A stretch of DNA of 64,000 nucleotides from Maribacter caenipelagi (GTDB taxonomy: Bacteria; Bacteroidota; Bacteroidia; Flavobacteriales; Flavobacteriaceae): NCBI RefSeq assembly GCF_004364175.1, contig NZ_SNZW01000013.1:484629-548628 (forward strand). Reading direction: 5' to 3'. Both the position numbers and the translations under genes were made by a program. The notes under the pieces are model-generated. The model made no database searches. It worked only from the letters and a program-made list of their open reading frames with translations, and was not told the origin of the DNA. Every line of letters starts with the position of its first letter. The stretch's first letter is position 1. This document shows, one piece after another, positions 47,507 through 56,143 of the stretch.

Positions 47507-48240
47507 TTCAATTCTTCTACAAGTTCTTCTGTTACCCCTGTTCCACTTTGAGGTAACACGACAGTCTTTAAAATTTTCCAAACATTTTCTGTTACTATTC
47601 GCTGTCCTTCTGCAGTTGGGTGAATTCCATCTTCTAAGTTTAATTTCGGAATACCGGAAACACCATCCAATAAAAACGGAATCAACATTATATCATTAGA
47701 ATTTGCTAAGGCAGGATACATCATCTTAAATTGAGATGCATAATCTGCACCCATATTTGGTGGTATTTGCATACCTGCCAAAATGATTTGTGTCTCAGGG
47801 TTTTTATCTTTGACCATATCGATCATCGATTGTAAGTTATTCATAGACTCTGTAATCGGTATACCTCGCAATCCGTCATTTGCCCCTAATTCCAAGACAA
47901 AAATATCCACCGGCTGATTTAGTACCCAGTCTAAACGATTCAATCCTCCAGAAGTGGTTTCTCCGCTCAATCCGGAGTTAATTACTTTATAATCTAGACC
48001 TAAAGAGTCTAATTTTTGTTGAATTCTATTCGGGAATCCTTCTCTCGTATCTAAGCCATAGGCTGCGGTAAGACTATTTCCATAGAATAATATCACTTTG
48101 TCGTCCACTGAAATTTCTTCGTTTTCAGTATTGTTAACATTCTCTGTTTGGGTGTCAGATTGTTTCTTTTCTGTAGTTTCTCCACATCCAACGAATAACA
48201 ACGCCAATAAAAAATAACGAAACTTTAATACTTTCAACAT
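47503..48240 (-). CDS. tesA: TesA/arylesterase-type SGNH hydrolase, lipoprotein
   Basis: 245 aa with a lipoprotein signal (YFLLALLFVGCGETTEKK). SGNH blocks: ILFYGNSLTAAYGL with the catalytic Ser (GNSL in place of GDSL), INSGLSGETTSGGL, LELGANDGLRGIP, and LEDGIHPTAEGQ. TesA-type enzymes hydrolyse thioesters, aryl esters or lysophospholipids in the periplasm. The divergent neighbours are an ABC ATPase and FtsX-type permease, the same tesA-ybbA-ybbP grouping found in many bacteria. Symbol by context and family; activity not tested by sequence. Confidence 0.88.
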   Translation of the reverse strand: MLKVLKFRYFLLALLFVGCGETTEKKQSDTQTENVNNTENEEISVDDKVILFYGNSLTAAYGLDTREGFPNRIQQKLDSLGLDYKVINSGLSGETTSGGLNRLDWVLNQPVDIFVLELGANDGLRGIPITESMNNLQSMIDMVKDKNPETQIILAGMQIPPNMGADYASQFKMMYPALANSNDIMLIPFLLDGVSGIPKLNLEDGIHPTAEGQRIVTENVWKILKTVVLPQSGTGVTEELVEELN

Positions 48241-48302
48241 AGTCTTAACTTATTAGATTCCAAATCATTTGTTTATTTTGTCATCTTGTATTAAAATGAT
48301 TT

Positions 48303-48992
48303 ATGACAAAGATATTAAACGTACGTAATCTAAAGAAAACGTATACGAGCGGATCTAAGAATTTGACTGTTATTGATGATATTTCTTTTTCTATTGAAGA
48401 AGGCGACACTTTTGCAATAGTAGGTCCGTCAGGTAGTGGAAAAACTACCTTATTAGGGCTCTGTGCCGGATTAGATGAAATTAACGAAGGAACAATTGAA
48501 CTTTGTGGGGAAGATTTAAGCGCATTGAACGAAGATCAACGAGCTCTTCTTAGAAATGAAAAAGTAGGATTCATTTTTCAAGACTTTCAATTACTACCCA
48601 CATTAACAGCTTTAGAGAATGTTAGTGTACCACTTGAATTACAAGGTGCAGCAAATGCATCTACAGATGCTATGGAGCTTTTGAAAAAAGTTGGTTTGGG
48701 TGATCGTCATGATCATTACCCATCTCAATTGTCTGGTGGTGAACAGCAACGGGTTGCTTTGGCACGAGCGTTTTCTAATAAACCTTCTATACTTTTTGCC
48801 GATGAACCAACGGGTAATTTAGACGAGGAAACCGGTGAAAAAGTCATTAAATTATTATTTGATCTTAATAAAGAAATGGGCACTACATTGGTAATTGTAA
48901 CCCATGATTTAGAGCTGGCCAAATTAAATAAAAATGTATTGCGACTTAAAGGTGGTAAAATAGTAATCAACGAAACCGCGACCATATCTTGA
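48303..48992 (+). CDS. ybbA: ABC transporter ATP-binding protein (YbbA-like)
   Basis: 229 aa. Walker A GPSGSGKTTLLGL, Q-loop IFQDFQLLPTLTALENV, signature LSGGEQQRVALARAF, Walker B ILFADEPTGNLDEE, and the H-loop VTHDLEL are intact. It belongs to the LolD/MacB/YbbA group that works with FtsX-type permeases. Its stop overlaps the permease start by 4 bp (TTGA). The tesA-like gene is divergent, 62 bp away, as in E. coli. The transported lipid or lipoprotein is unknown. Confidence 0.93.
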   Translation: MTKILNVRNLKKTYTSGSKNLTVIDDISFSIEEGDTFAIVGPSGSGKTTLLGLCAGLDEINEGTIELCGEDLSALNEDQRALLRNEKVGFIFQDFQLLPTLTALENVSVPLELQGAANASTDAMELLKKVGLGDRHDHYPSQLSGGEQQRVALARAFSNKPSILFADEPTGNLDEETGEKVIKLLFDLNKEMGTTLVIVTHDLELAKLNKNVLRLKGGKIVINETATIS

Positions 48993-51538
48993 ATCGAACA
49001 CAAAGAACATCAAAAGCATCATTTAATTGGTTGTTGAAAATGGCTTGGCGAGATGGCAAAGCTAGTGGTAAACGCTTGTTATTGTTCATGGCATCTATTA
49101 TTTTAGGTATCGCTGCAGTGGTATCCATTCAATCTTTTAGTGATAATCTTAAAGACAATATCGGCTTACAATCTAAAGCACTTATGGGTGCCGATTTTCT
49201 TATAGATAGTAATCAGCCTGCCAATGAACGTGTAACTGAATTAATGGATTCTTTAGGTGGATACGATGCTAGAGAGGTCAATTTTGCTTCGATGGCAGCA
49301 TTTCCAAAAAGTCTAGCTACAAAATTGGTGCAGGTACGCGCTATCGAAGGTGATTTTCCTTTTTATGGGGAGTTAGAAACCGAACCTGACAATGCGGCTC
49401 AAGAATATTTAGAAAAAGGCGGAGCTTTGGTTGATGCCACCGCAATGCTTCAGTATAATTTAAAACCAGGTGATAGTGTAAAGTTAGGAACAACAACTTT
49501 TGCCATTGTTGGGTCATTGATTACAGCACCTGGTAGTACAGGTATCGGTGCGACAGCTGCACCACCCATTATTGTGCCATTTAGGTTTATGGAAGAAAGC
49601 GGCCTGTTACAACGAGGCAGTCGTTTAGGTTACAATTACTATTTTAATAACGATCAGGCAGATTTAGAAGTACTAAGTAAAAAAGTGGACCCGTTATTAG
49701 ACGCTGAAAATGCAGATATGGATACCCATACTGATACTAGTGAGCGATTGGGGCGTAGATATGAAAATGTGGGTCGGTTCTTGAATTTGGTGGCATTTAT
49801 TGCACTTCTCTTAGGGTGTGTAGGTATCGCAAGTTCTGTGCATATCTATATAAAAGAGAAATTAAAGGCGGTTGCTGTTCTTAAATGTTTAGGGGCTACG
49901 CGAAAACAAACGTTTTTAATTTACCTGATTCAAATTGCAGGAATGGGCTTGTTGGGCGGACTCATAGGTACTATTATAGGCTTGATCTTACAACAAACTT
50001 TCCCACTTATATTACAAGAGTTTTTACCTTTTGAAGTTGAAATATCGACTTCATTTCAAGCCATATTCGTAGGGTTGTTATTAGGCGTTTGCATGTCTGT
50101 TTTATTCGCTTTGTCGCCATTAGTGAATACATGGTTTATTTCGCCTTTACAAGTATTACGTGTGCAAGAAGATACGGGTAGAAAGGCAAGGCCTTATCAA
50201 ATATGGGTAGTCGTTGCCATTGTTCTTTTTGTTTTGTTATTCGCCTTTTGGTTATTGGGCAGATGGGAGTTTGCATTGAGTTTCGTAGCGGGAATTTTGG
50301 TGACATTTTCCATTTTAGCGGGAGTATCAATTCTATTTATGCGATTGATAAAACGCTACTTCCCGAAGTCTTGGAGCTTTGCTGCCAGACAAAGCTTGTT
50401 GAATTTATTCCGGCCAAATAATCAGACAGTAGTATTGATTTTATCTATTGGAATAGGTACATTTTTAATTAGTACTTTATATTTTACTAAAGATTTTCTA
50501 CTTGCCAAAACCTCTTTTGAAGCGAGTGCTGAGAGTCCGAATTTGATATTGTTCGATGTTCAGACAGATCAACGCGATGCTGTAGCAAATACAATAACCC
50601 CAAAGGGATTGCCTGTTATAGATAATATCCCCATTGTTACCATGCGTTTAGAGCGTATAAAAGATCGAGACGTTAATGATATTCGATTAGATACTACAAC
50701 TAGGGTTAACAAATGGATTCTTAACCATGAGTTTAGAACAACTTATAGAGATTCTATGATCGGTTCTGAAAAATTATTGGAAGGGGATTGGATACCTTCT
50801 GTTGCCCCGAATGCCACGGTAATACCTATTTCTTTGGCAGACAATGTAGCAAATGATGCTTTAGTGACAATTGGTGACACCTTAGTATTTAATGTTCAAG
50901 GAAAGTTAATGACTACCGTTGTAGGTAATATTCGACAAGTAGATTGGGCGCGTATGCAACTCAATTTCTCTATTGTATTCCCTAAAGGCGTATTAGAGAA
51001 TGCACCACAGTTTCATGTGGTGACCACAAATGCCCCAGATAAAGCCTCATCTGCAAATTTGCAGCGAGAGCTGGTAAAGAAATTTCCAAATGTATCTATT
51101 ATTGATTTAAGACAGGTAGTAACCTTGGTTGAAGATATTTTGGATAAGATTTCATGGGTCATATCTTTTATGGCTTTCTTTAGTATTCTTACTGGTATTA
51201 TTGTTTTGATTGGATCTGTTCGTAATAGTAAATACCAACGTATTCGAGAAAGTGTATTGTTAAGGACTTTAGGTGCTCAGAGTAAACAGATATTAAAGAT
51301 AAATGCTCTAGAATATCTATTCTTAGGAGTTTTAGGTAGCGGAGTAGGAGTAATACTTTCTTTAGTTAGTAGTTTTTTATTGGCGTATTTCATTTTCGAC
51401 ACACCTTTTATTCCTTCATGGGTGCCATTTTTGGTGGTTTTACCGGGTATAACTTTATTGGTATTGGCTATTGGATTAATGAATAGTAAAGGGGTATTAA
51501 ATAGTCCACCATTACAGGTGTTACGAAAAGAAGGGTAA
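48989..51538 (+). CDS. ybbP: FtsX-family ABC transporter permease (YbbP-like)
   Basis: 849 aa. The architecture is that of YbbP: an N-terminal helix (LLLFMASIILGIAAVVSIQS), a first periplasmic domain (about 50-250), an FtsX domain with three helices (about 255-380), more helices, a second periplasmic domain and a C-terminal FtsX domain (ILTGIIVLIGSVRNSKYQRI, RESVLLRTLGAQSKQI). The start is the TTG overlapping the ATPase stop; the next Met lies 17 residues in. With the ATPase it forms a complete transporter thought to move lipids or esters. Confidence 0.92.
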   Translation: MNRTQRTSKASFNWLLKMAWRDGKASGKRLLLFMASIILGIAAVVSIQSFSDNLKDNIGLQSKALMGADFLIDSNQPANERVTELMDSLGGYDAREVNFASMAAFPKSLATKLVQVRAIEGDFPFYGELETEPDNAAQEYLEKGGALVDATAMLQYNLKPGDSVKLGTTTFAIVGSLITAPGSTGIGATAAPPIIVPFRFMEESGLLQRGSRLGYNYYFNNDQADLEVLSKKVDPLLDAENADMDTHTDTSERLGRRYENVGRFLNLVAFIALLLGCVGIASSVHIYIKEKLKAVAVLKCLGATRKQTFLIYLIQIAGMGLLGGLIGTIIGLILQQTFPLILQEFLPFEVEISTSFQAIFVGLLLGVCMSVLFALSPLVNTWFISPLQVLRVQEDTGRKARPYQIWVVVAIVLFVLLFAFWLLGRWEFALSFVAGILVTFSILAGVSILFMRLIKRYFPKSWSFAARQSLLNLFRPNNQTVVLILSIGIGTFLISTLYFTKDFLLAKTSFEASAESPNLILFDVQTDQRDAVANTITPKGLPVIDNIPIVTMRLERIKDRDVNDIRLDTTTRVNKWILNHEFRTTYRDSMIGSEKLLEGDWIPSVAPNATVIPISLADNVANDALVTIGDTLVFNVQGKLMTTVVGNIRQVDWARMQLNFSIVFPKGVLENAPQFHVVTTNAPDKASSANLQRELVKKFPNVSIIDLRQVVTLVEDILDKISWVISFMAFFSILTGIIVLIGSVRNSKYQRIRESVLLRTLGAQSKQILKINALEYLFLGVLGSGVGVILSLVSSFLLAYFIFDTPFIPSWVPFLVVLPGITLLVLAIGLMNSKGVLNSPPLQVLRKEG

Positions 51539-51571
51539 TTTTATATTAATTGCAATTTTAAAGCTCATTTA

Positions 51572-52159
51572 TTATTGTTTTGAAGTGGGCTTTCCAATAT
51601 ATGTATACAAAATGTAATCTGTATTTGGGTCAAGAAAACGATACAGCTGTGTTCGTATTGTTGGTAGTCGAAGGTCTTTTTTATCATATACCTCTAACAA
51701 AAGTGATGCGTAATCTGAACGGAAAAATTCTCTTTTTTTAGCAGTAATTTCAGATGCTCGTTGATTAAAAACTATGCTTTTTGCTTGAGCTTTATTTCTA
51801 TAGTTTATTAACGGCACTGTCTTCATAATGTTTATGAGTTCATAATTATAGCGCTTAGAATTTATCTTTAAAGAATCTCCCAAAGCGTAATCACTTACTA
51901 TTTCATAAGTACTATCATTACTTATTTCGTTTAAAAGGTTGACGTAGTTTTCATGGGTACCATCTGTAATTACTTTTTTGGAAATTAATTCTTTTTCAAA
52001 ATCATCTAATACTTTTATAAGTCCTGTATGGTATTCCGGATATTGTTTGGCAATGGCATTATTAATTGCCTCATCATATGTCTTATTGATCATTTGGGCA
52101 AAACTTTCATTTATAAATAAAAGGAATATCGATACTAATAGGAATGTATTTGATTTCAT
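51572..52159 (-). CDS. Secreted hypothetical protein
   Basis: 195 aa with a signal peptide (VSIFLLFINESFAQ, cleavage near residue 21). The mature part is charged and probably helical; EAINNAIAKQYPEYHTGLIK, KREFFRSDYASLLLEVYDKK and PNTDYILYTYIGKPTSKQ are the recognisable stretches. No known domain. It resembles other short flavobacterial periplasmic proteins only in general style. It is alone, with its stop 33 bp from the permease gene end on the other strand and 224 bp of gene-free DNA before its start. Confidence 0.7.
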   Translation of the reverse strand: MKSNTFLLVSIFLLFINESFAQMINKTYDEAINNAIAKQYPEYHTGLIKVLDDFEKELISKKVITDGTHENYVNLLNEISNDSTYEIVSDYALGDSLKINSKRYNYELINIMKTVPLINYRNKAQAKSIVFNQRASEITAKKREFFRSDYASLLLEVYDKKDLRLPTIRTQLYRFLDPNTDYILYTYIGKPTSKQ

Positions 52160-52350
52160 TAGATAAGAATAATCTTTTCTTTTTTGAAATATAATACTTT
52201 ATGTTGTATTCAAATAATAGTTTCAAAGTAAACTATTTTAATTTGTCCACGTGAAAAAGAAAATGCCCTTTACCATTAAACTTTAAAAGTCATTATTTAC
52301 TTAATTATCGATAATTGCCTCACTTTACATGATTTGTCAACTAATCAGCA

Positions 52351-52358
52351 TAGCTTTG
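52351..52358 (+). promoter_or_regulatory. Candidate -7 box for helicase gene (TAGCTTTG)
   Basis: TAnnTTTG match 25 nt before the ATG at 52384. A TTG at 52334 is nearer than the usual -33 spacing. Confidence 0.3.
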
Positions 52359-52383
52359 CAACTGAAATACAAAAGTGATTGTT

Positions 52384-53739
52384 ATGCCGTTGTTTACCGA
52401 TTTAAAAATATCTAGAAATTTAGAAAAAGCACTTGAAGATCTAGGCTTTGAAAATACTACTCCCATTCAAGAGAAAGCTTTTCCTATTGTAATGAGTGGT
52501 AGTGATGTTGTAGGTATTGCACAAACAGGTACTGGTAAAACATTTGCTTATCTACTTCCTATTTTAAATACGCTTAAGTTTTCTAAAGAAATTCATCCGA
52601 AGGTAATTATTCTAGTACCTACACGAGAGTTGGTGGTACAGGTGGTAGAAGAGGCAGAAAAATTGGCTAAATATGCAGGCATTCGTGTTCTTGGAGTATT
52701 TGGCGGTAAGAGTATGTTACGCCAAAAAGAGGCTTTGGCTTTAGGTACTGATGTTCTAGTAGCAACACCAGCGAGATTATATGATTTGATCTTAACAAAG
52801 GCAGTTCAGTTAAAACAAGTGAAGAAACTGGTTATTGATGAGGTCGATGTAATGTTAGATTTAGGCTTTAGGTTTCAGCTCGTAAATATTTTTGAGCTTT
52901 TACCACAGAAGAGACAGAACATTATGTTTTCGGCTACAATGACCGATGATATTGAATTGTTCATAACCGATTTCTTTTCCGGTGTTCAAAAAATTGCCAT
53001 TGCAGTAAGCGGAACTCCCCTTGAGAATATTACCCAATACGGTTACGCTACCCCGAATTTTTATACGAAGGTAAATCTGTTAGTGAATTTATTGCAGAAT
53101 GTAGAACTTTACCATAAAGTACTAGTATTTGTTTCAAGCAAGCGTAGTGCCGATTTACTCTTTAAAGAATTGGCAGAGTTTTTTAGTGAAGAAATCTGTA
53201 TTATTCACTCCAACAAAACTCAGAATTATAGACTACGATCCATTAATCAATTCGACGAGGGTAAAAATCGTATTTTGGTTACTACCGATGTTATGGCTCG
53301 TGGATTGGATTTGCAAGAGATATCTCATGTTATAAATTTTGATACACCGACGTATCCTGAAAACTATATGCATCGAATCGGTAGAACGGGTAGGGCAGAG
53401 AAGGAGGGGACTTCTATTCTTTTATTTACAGAGAAAGAAGAAGAAGCCAAAGATGCCATTGAAGATTTAATGTCGCATAAGGTCAATTTACTGCCTTTAC
53501 CTAGTGATGTTGAAATTGCAACTCAACTTACTTTCGACGAGCAACCTAAGCACAAAGAGCACGAAAACCCTTTAAATATTAATGAAGATGAACGTGGAGC
53601 TAGCTTTCATGAAAAGTCTGACAAGAATAAAAAGGAAAATCAAGGTGGTTCGTATAAGCGCATCATTAAAAAGAAATACACGAAATCTAAAACTCGTGGC
53701 GACAAGAACTACGGTAAACGCGGAAGGCACAAATTTTAA
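52384..53739 (+). CDS. DEAD-box ATP-dependent RNA helicase
   Basis: 451 aa from ATG 52384; a GTG at 52375 is possible. Q motif ENTTPIQEKAFP, Walker A AQTGTGKTFAY, PTRELVVQVV, motif II VIDEVDVMLDLGF (DEVD instead of DEAD), SATMTDD, then the second RecA domain with ILVTTDVMARGLDL and HRIGRTGRAEKEG. A lysine-rich tail of about 65 residues (ending KSKTRGDKNYGKRGRHKF) is likely RNA-binding. It probably remodels structured RNA in ribosome assembly or decay, often at low temperature. Monocistronic. Confidence 0.93.
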   Translation: MPLFTDLKISRNLEKALEDLGFENTTPIQEKAFPIVMSGSDVVGIAQTGTGKTFAYLLPILNTLKFSKEIHPKVIILVPTRELVVQVVEEAEKLAKYAGIRVLGVFGGKSMLRQKEALALGTDVLVATPARLYDLILTKAVQLKQVKKLVIDEVDVMLDLGFRFQLVNIFELLPQKRQNIMFSATMTDDIELFITDFFSGVQKIAIAVSGTPLENITQYGYATPNFYTKVNLLVNLLQNVELYHKVLVFVSSKRSADLLFKELAEFFSEEICIIHSNKTQNYRLRSINQFDEGKNRILVTTDVMARGLDLQEISHVINFDTPTYPENYMHRIGRTGRAEKEGTSILLFTEKEEEAKDAIEDLMSHKVNLLPLPSDVEIATQLTFDEQPKHKEHENPLNINEDERGASFHEKSDKNKKENQGGSYKRIIKKKYTKSKTRGDKNYGKRGRHKF

Positions 53740-53851
53740 TTTACTCACTACTCTATTAAGAGGCTTTGTTTTTTAGGAGCAAAGCTTTCAAATATTACTC
53801 AATTTTGAGCTGTTGTTACTTCGTATCTAAATTTAAAATACCGATGAAATG

Positions 53852-53868
53852 CACACCGAATCGGTGTG
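53852..53868 (+). other. Short hairpin between helicase and small secreted gene
   Basis: CACACCG-AAT-CGGTGTG, a perfect 7-bp stem, then GGTGTTTTTA. It may be a weak terminator for the helicase gene or part of the next gene's control region. Confidence 0.35.
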
Positions 53869-53886
53869 GTGTTTTTAGGTTTAAAA

Positions 53887-53920
53887 CCGTTCGTCGACAC
53901 TTTTTGACGATTCGTCACAG
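53887..53920 (+). promoter_or_regulatory. Candidate operator upstream of small secreted gene
   Basis: CCGTTCGTC then 9 nt then TGACG, with a second TTCGTC exactly 21 bp after the first (53890 and 53911). It lies about 95-128 bp before the ATG at 54015. A related element, CCATTCGTC-N10-TGACG in gene sense, lies upstream of the member at 63333. Confidence 0.4.
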
Positions 53921-54014
53921 ATTTTTACGCTAGCCGAAAATTATAGCAGTTTAGCGAGGTCAAGATGCTCAATGGTGGACCTCAAAGTACTTTTACATTG
54001 TTCAACATTACGAT

Positions 54015-54272
54015 ATGAAAGCACTTGTAACCTTATTTATAATAATTTTCGCTGGCGCATTTGCGTTGGCACAAACACCCCAAACAGATGATAAAGTTAA
54101 CGCTACTAAAATGGGTATTGTTTTGGTTGATAGCCTTAACGATATTAGCAACAAGAAAACGATTGCAATTACTGCTGAAACCTCAGTAGCACGTTTATAT
54201 AGATACAAAAATGCTAGGGTTAACAAAGAATTAGCATTTATTACCAAGAAGTCATATAGTAAGTTGGCATAA
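54015..54272 (+). CDS. Small secreted protein, family member 3
   Basis: 85 aa with a signal peptide (LFIIIFAGAFALAQ, cleavage about residue 20). The middle is Thr/Asp-rich; the block SVARLYRYKNARVNKELAFI is followed by TKKSYSKLA. It matches the other members in block position and length. A hairpin terminator follows 18 bp past the stop, then a 39-residue hydrophobic gene. It is the member with the longest mature acidic segment. Function unknown. Confidence 0.8.
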   Translation: MKALVTLFIIIFAGAFALAQTPQTDDKVNATKMGIVLVDSLNDISNKKTIAITAETSVARLYRYKNARVNKELAFITKKSYSKLA

Positions 54273-54289
54273 TCTTTGCCCTATATAAA

Positions 54290-54316
54290 AAGGTGCAATT
54301 AAGCACCTTATAAATT
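54290..54316 (+). terminator. Intrinsic terminator after family member 3
   Basis: AAGGTGC, a 6-nt loop AATTAA, GCACCTT, then ATAAATTTTT. It separates member 3 from the tiny membrane gene, but is modest in strength. Confidence 0.6.
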
Positions 54317-54323
54317 TTTCAAT

Positions 54324-54443
54324 ATGATGTTACTTTCAATTATAATACCTGCACTTATCGTTATTGCAACTATAGCTTTTACTTCAAAAAACGAAAAAAA
54401 AGTACGTACCGTTAAAGTGCCGGTGAACAAACGTAAGTTTTAA
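54324..54443 (+). CDS. Tiny membrane protein, 39 aa
   Basis: MMLLSIIIPALIVIATIAFT forms one membrane helix, followed by a basic tail SKNEKKVRTVKVPVNKRKF. It has two adjacent ATG codons (54324, 54327) and a TAA stop overlapping the end of the convergent amidohydrolase gene by 4 bp. No family known. The strongly hydrophobic head and polybasic tail fit a real short transmembrane protein, but a gene this short could be chance. Confidence 0.5.
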   Translation: MMLLSIIIPALIVIATIAFTSKNEKKVRTVKVPVNKRKF

Positions 54444-56029
54444 TTTTTTATACCAGGCTGTTTAATTGTATAGTTACTTTTGGCTTTAGCCTCATCTACC
54501 TGTCTTTTGACATCTGCCAATAATGCTTTGGAGTCATAAACGATTCCATCTTTAACGGTGTATTTTACACCACCAACACGAACCACCTCGTTATCATCGG
54601 TAAGATTTATAGCTCCCGTACCGTATAATACTTTGAAGTTTTGAAGCGGATTTTCCTCAACAATGACAAAGTCTGCCAGTTTGCCTATGGTGACTGAACC
54701 TAATTTGTCATCCATACCTAGTGCCTCCGCGCCATTTAACGTAGCGGATTGTATGATCTCTAACGGATGAAACCCAGCTTCTCTCATTAATTCCAGTTCT
54801 CTTATATAAGCAAACCCGTATAGTTGGAATATGAATCCGGAATCTGATCCAGTTGTTACTCTACCGCCTCTATTTTTATATTCATTGATAAAGGTCATCC
54901 AAAGTTTATAATTGTTTCTCCAGGCAACTTCTTGCTCTGTACCCCAATCATGCCAGTAAGAACCATGAGATACCTTACTAGGTTGATAGAATTCCCATAA
55001 TGAAGGCAATGTATAGTCTTCATGCCATTCTGCTCTTCTGGCACGTTGTAAATCTCTACTAGCTTCATAAATATTGAAGGTTGGATCCATGGTGAAATCA
55101 AGCGCTAATAGTTCATTCATAACATTATTCCAATGCTCAGAATAAGGTTCTGCAGCTTGTTCCCATAATTTTCCTGCATTTTCAAAGCGATCTTGCTCGT
55201 TTTGGTAGTTATAGTCCAACGGAAAATCTTGTACGGTTCTATCATCGAACAAAGCTTCAGGTAACCCATACCAATGCTCCATAGAGGTTAGACCTGCTCT
55301 GGCGGAATGTAAAACATTCCAACGGGCTACGCTCATTTGTGCGTGATGGCATGCAGAACCTAATCCTAATTTTTTATTTTCATCAAGTGCTGCAGCCATA
55401 ATCTCAGGCTCGGCTCCGAAGAATTTAATACCATCAGCTCCCTTTTTTGCGTTGGCACGTACCCATTCTCTTGCTTGTTCTGCAGTTGAAATTGGAATGT
55501 CGTTTAACGGATTAAAAGATTTACTCGTTTGCCCAAATGCTGTATATGATATAATACGTGGTGCTATAATTTCATTTTTCTCACTTTTATGTTTTAAATC
55601 CATTGCAATATCAATACCCCTTCCTGCAACTTCACGAACAGTAGTAACACCGTGGGCCATCCACAGTTTAAATACATAATCTGGATCTGCACCTTGAGCG
55701 TCACCGCCAATATGGGTGTGCATATCAATAAAACCGGGCATTAAATACATGCCGGTGCAATCTAGTTCTTTTCCACCTGTCTTTAATTGCGGTCTTTTGG
55801 CATCATCAATGGCGACACCCGGGTAGCCAACTACTTTTACATCTTTAATAATATTGTTTTCTACCACAATATCAATAGGACCTTGTGGTGGTGCACCGTT
55901 GCCGTTAATAAGCATAACGCCTCTAATAATTAATTGCGAATGTGGACCATCGCCTTCTAAGGATTGGGCGTTGACGGAAAGCAAGACAGCGAAGGTCATT
56001 GCGGTTGCAAGCAGAAATTTGCGTAACAT
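54440..56029 (-). CDS. Secreted amidohydrolase (imidazolonepropionase-like)
   Basis: 529 aa from ATG 56029, placing signal peptide FLLATAMTFAVLLSVNAQ at the front; the frame runs to 56068 without a signal-like lead. Metal ligands are present in MPGFIDMHTHIGGDAQGAD, later HHAQMSVARW, SMEHWYGL, and TTGSDSGFIFQ, and a C-terminal strand unit (IGKLADFVIVEENPLQNFK). It belongs to the amidohydrolase superfamily, hydrolysing cyclic amides or dipeptides; the substrate is unknown. It is exported. It has its own promoter region next to the kinase gene at 57364. Confidence 0.9.
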   Translation of the reverse strand: MLRKFLLATAMTFAVLLSVNAQSLEGDGPHSQLIIRGVMLINGNGAPPQGPIDIVVENNIIKDVKVVGYPGVAIDDAKRPQLKTGGKELDCTGMYLMPGFIDMHTHIGGDAQGADPDYVFKLWMAHGVTTVREVAGRGIDIAMDLKHKSEKNEIIAPRIISYTAFGQTSKSFNPLNDIPISTAEQAREWVRANAKKGADGIKFFGAEPEIMAAALDENKKLGLGSACHHAQMSVARWNVLHSARAGLTSMEHWYGLPEALFDDRTVQDFPLDYNYQNEQDRFENAGKLWEQAAEPYSEHWNNVMNELLALDFTMDPTFNIYEASRDLQRARRAEWHEDYTLPSLWEFYQPSKVSHGSYWHDWGTEQEVAWRNNYKLWMTFINEYKNRGGRVTTGSDSGFIFQLYGFAYIRELELMREAGFHPLEIIQSATLNGAEALGMDDKLGSVTIGKLADFVIVEENPLQNFKVLYGTGAINLTDDNEVVRVGGVKYTVKDGIVYDSKALLADVKRQVDEAKAKSNYTIKQPGIKN

Positions 56030-56143
56030 AAAGTGGTAGTTTGAGTTAGTTACCTTAAATATAACCAAAGCATCAGAAATTAGTGTGTTGGTAAACCAAC
56101 TTTAAGTGCAAATAATGAAATTGTTATTTATAAGGTATGTTCG

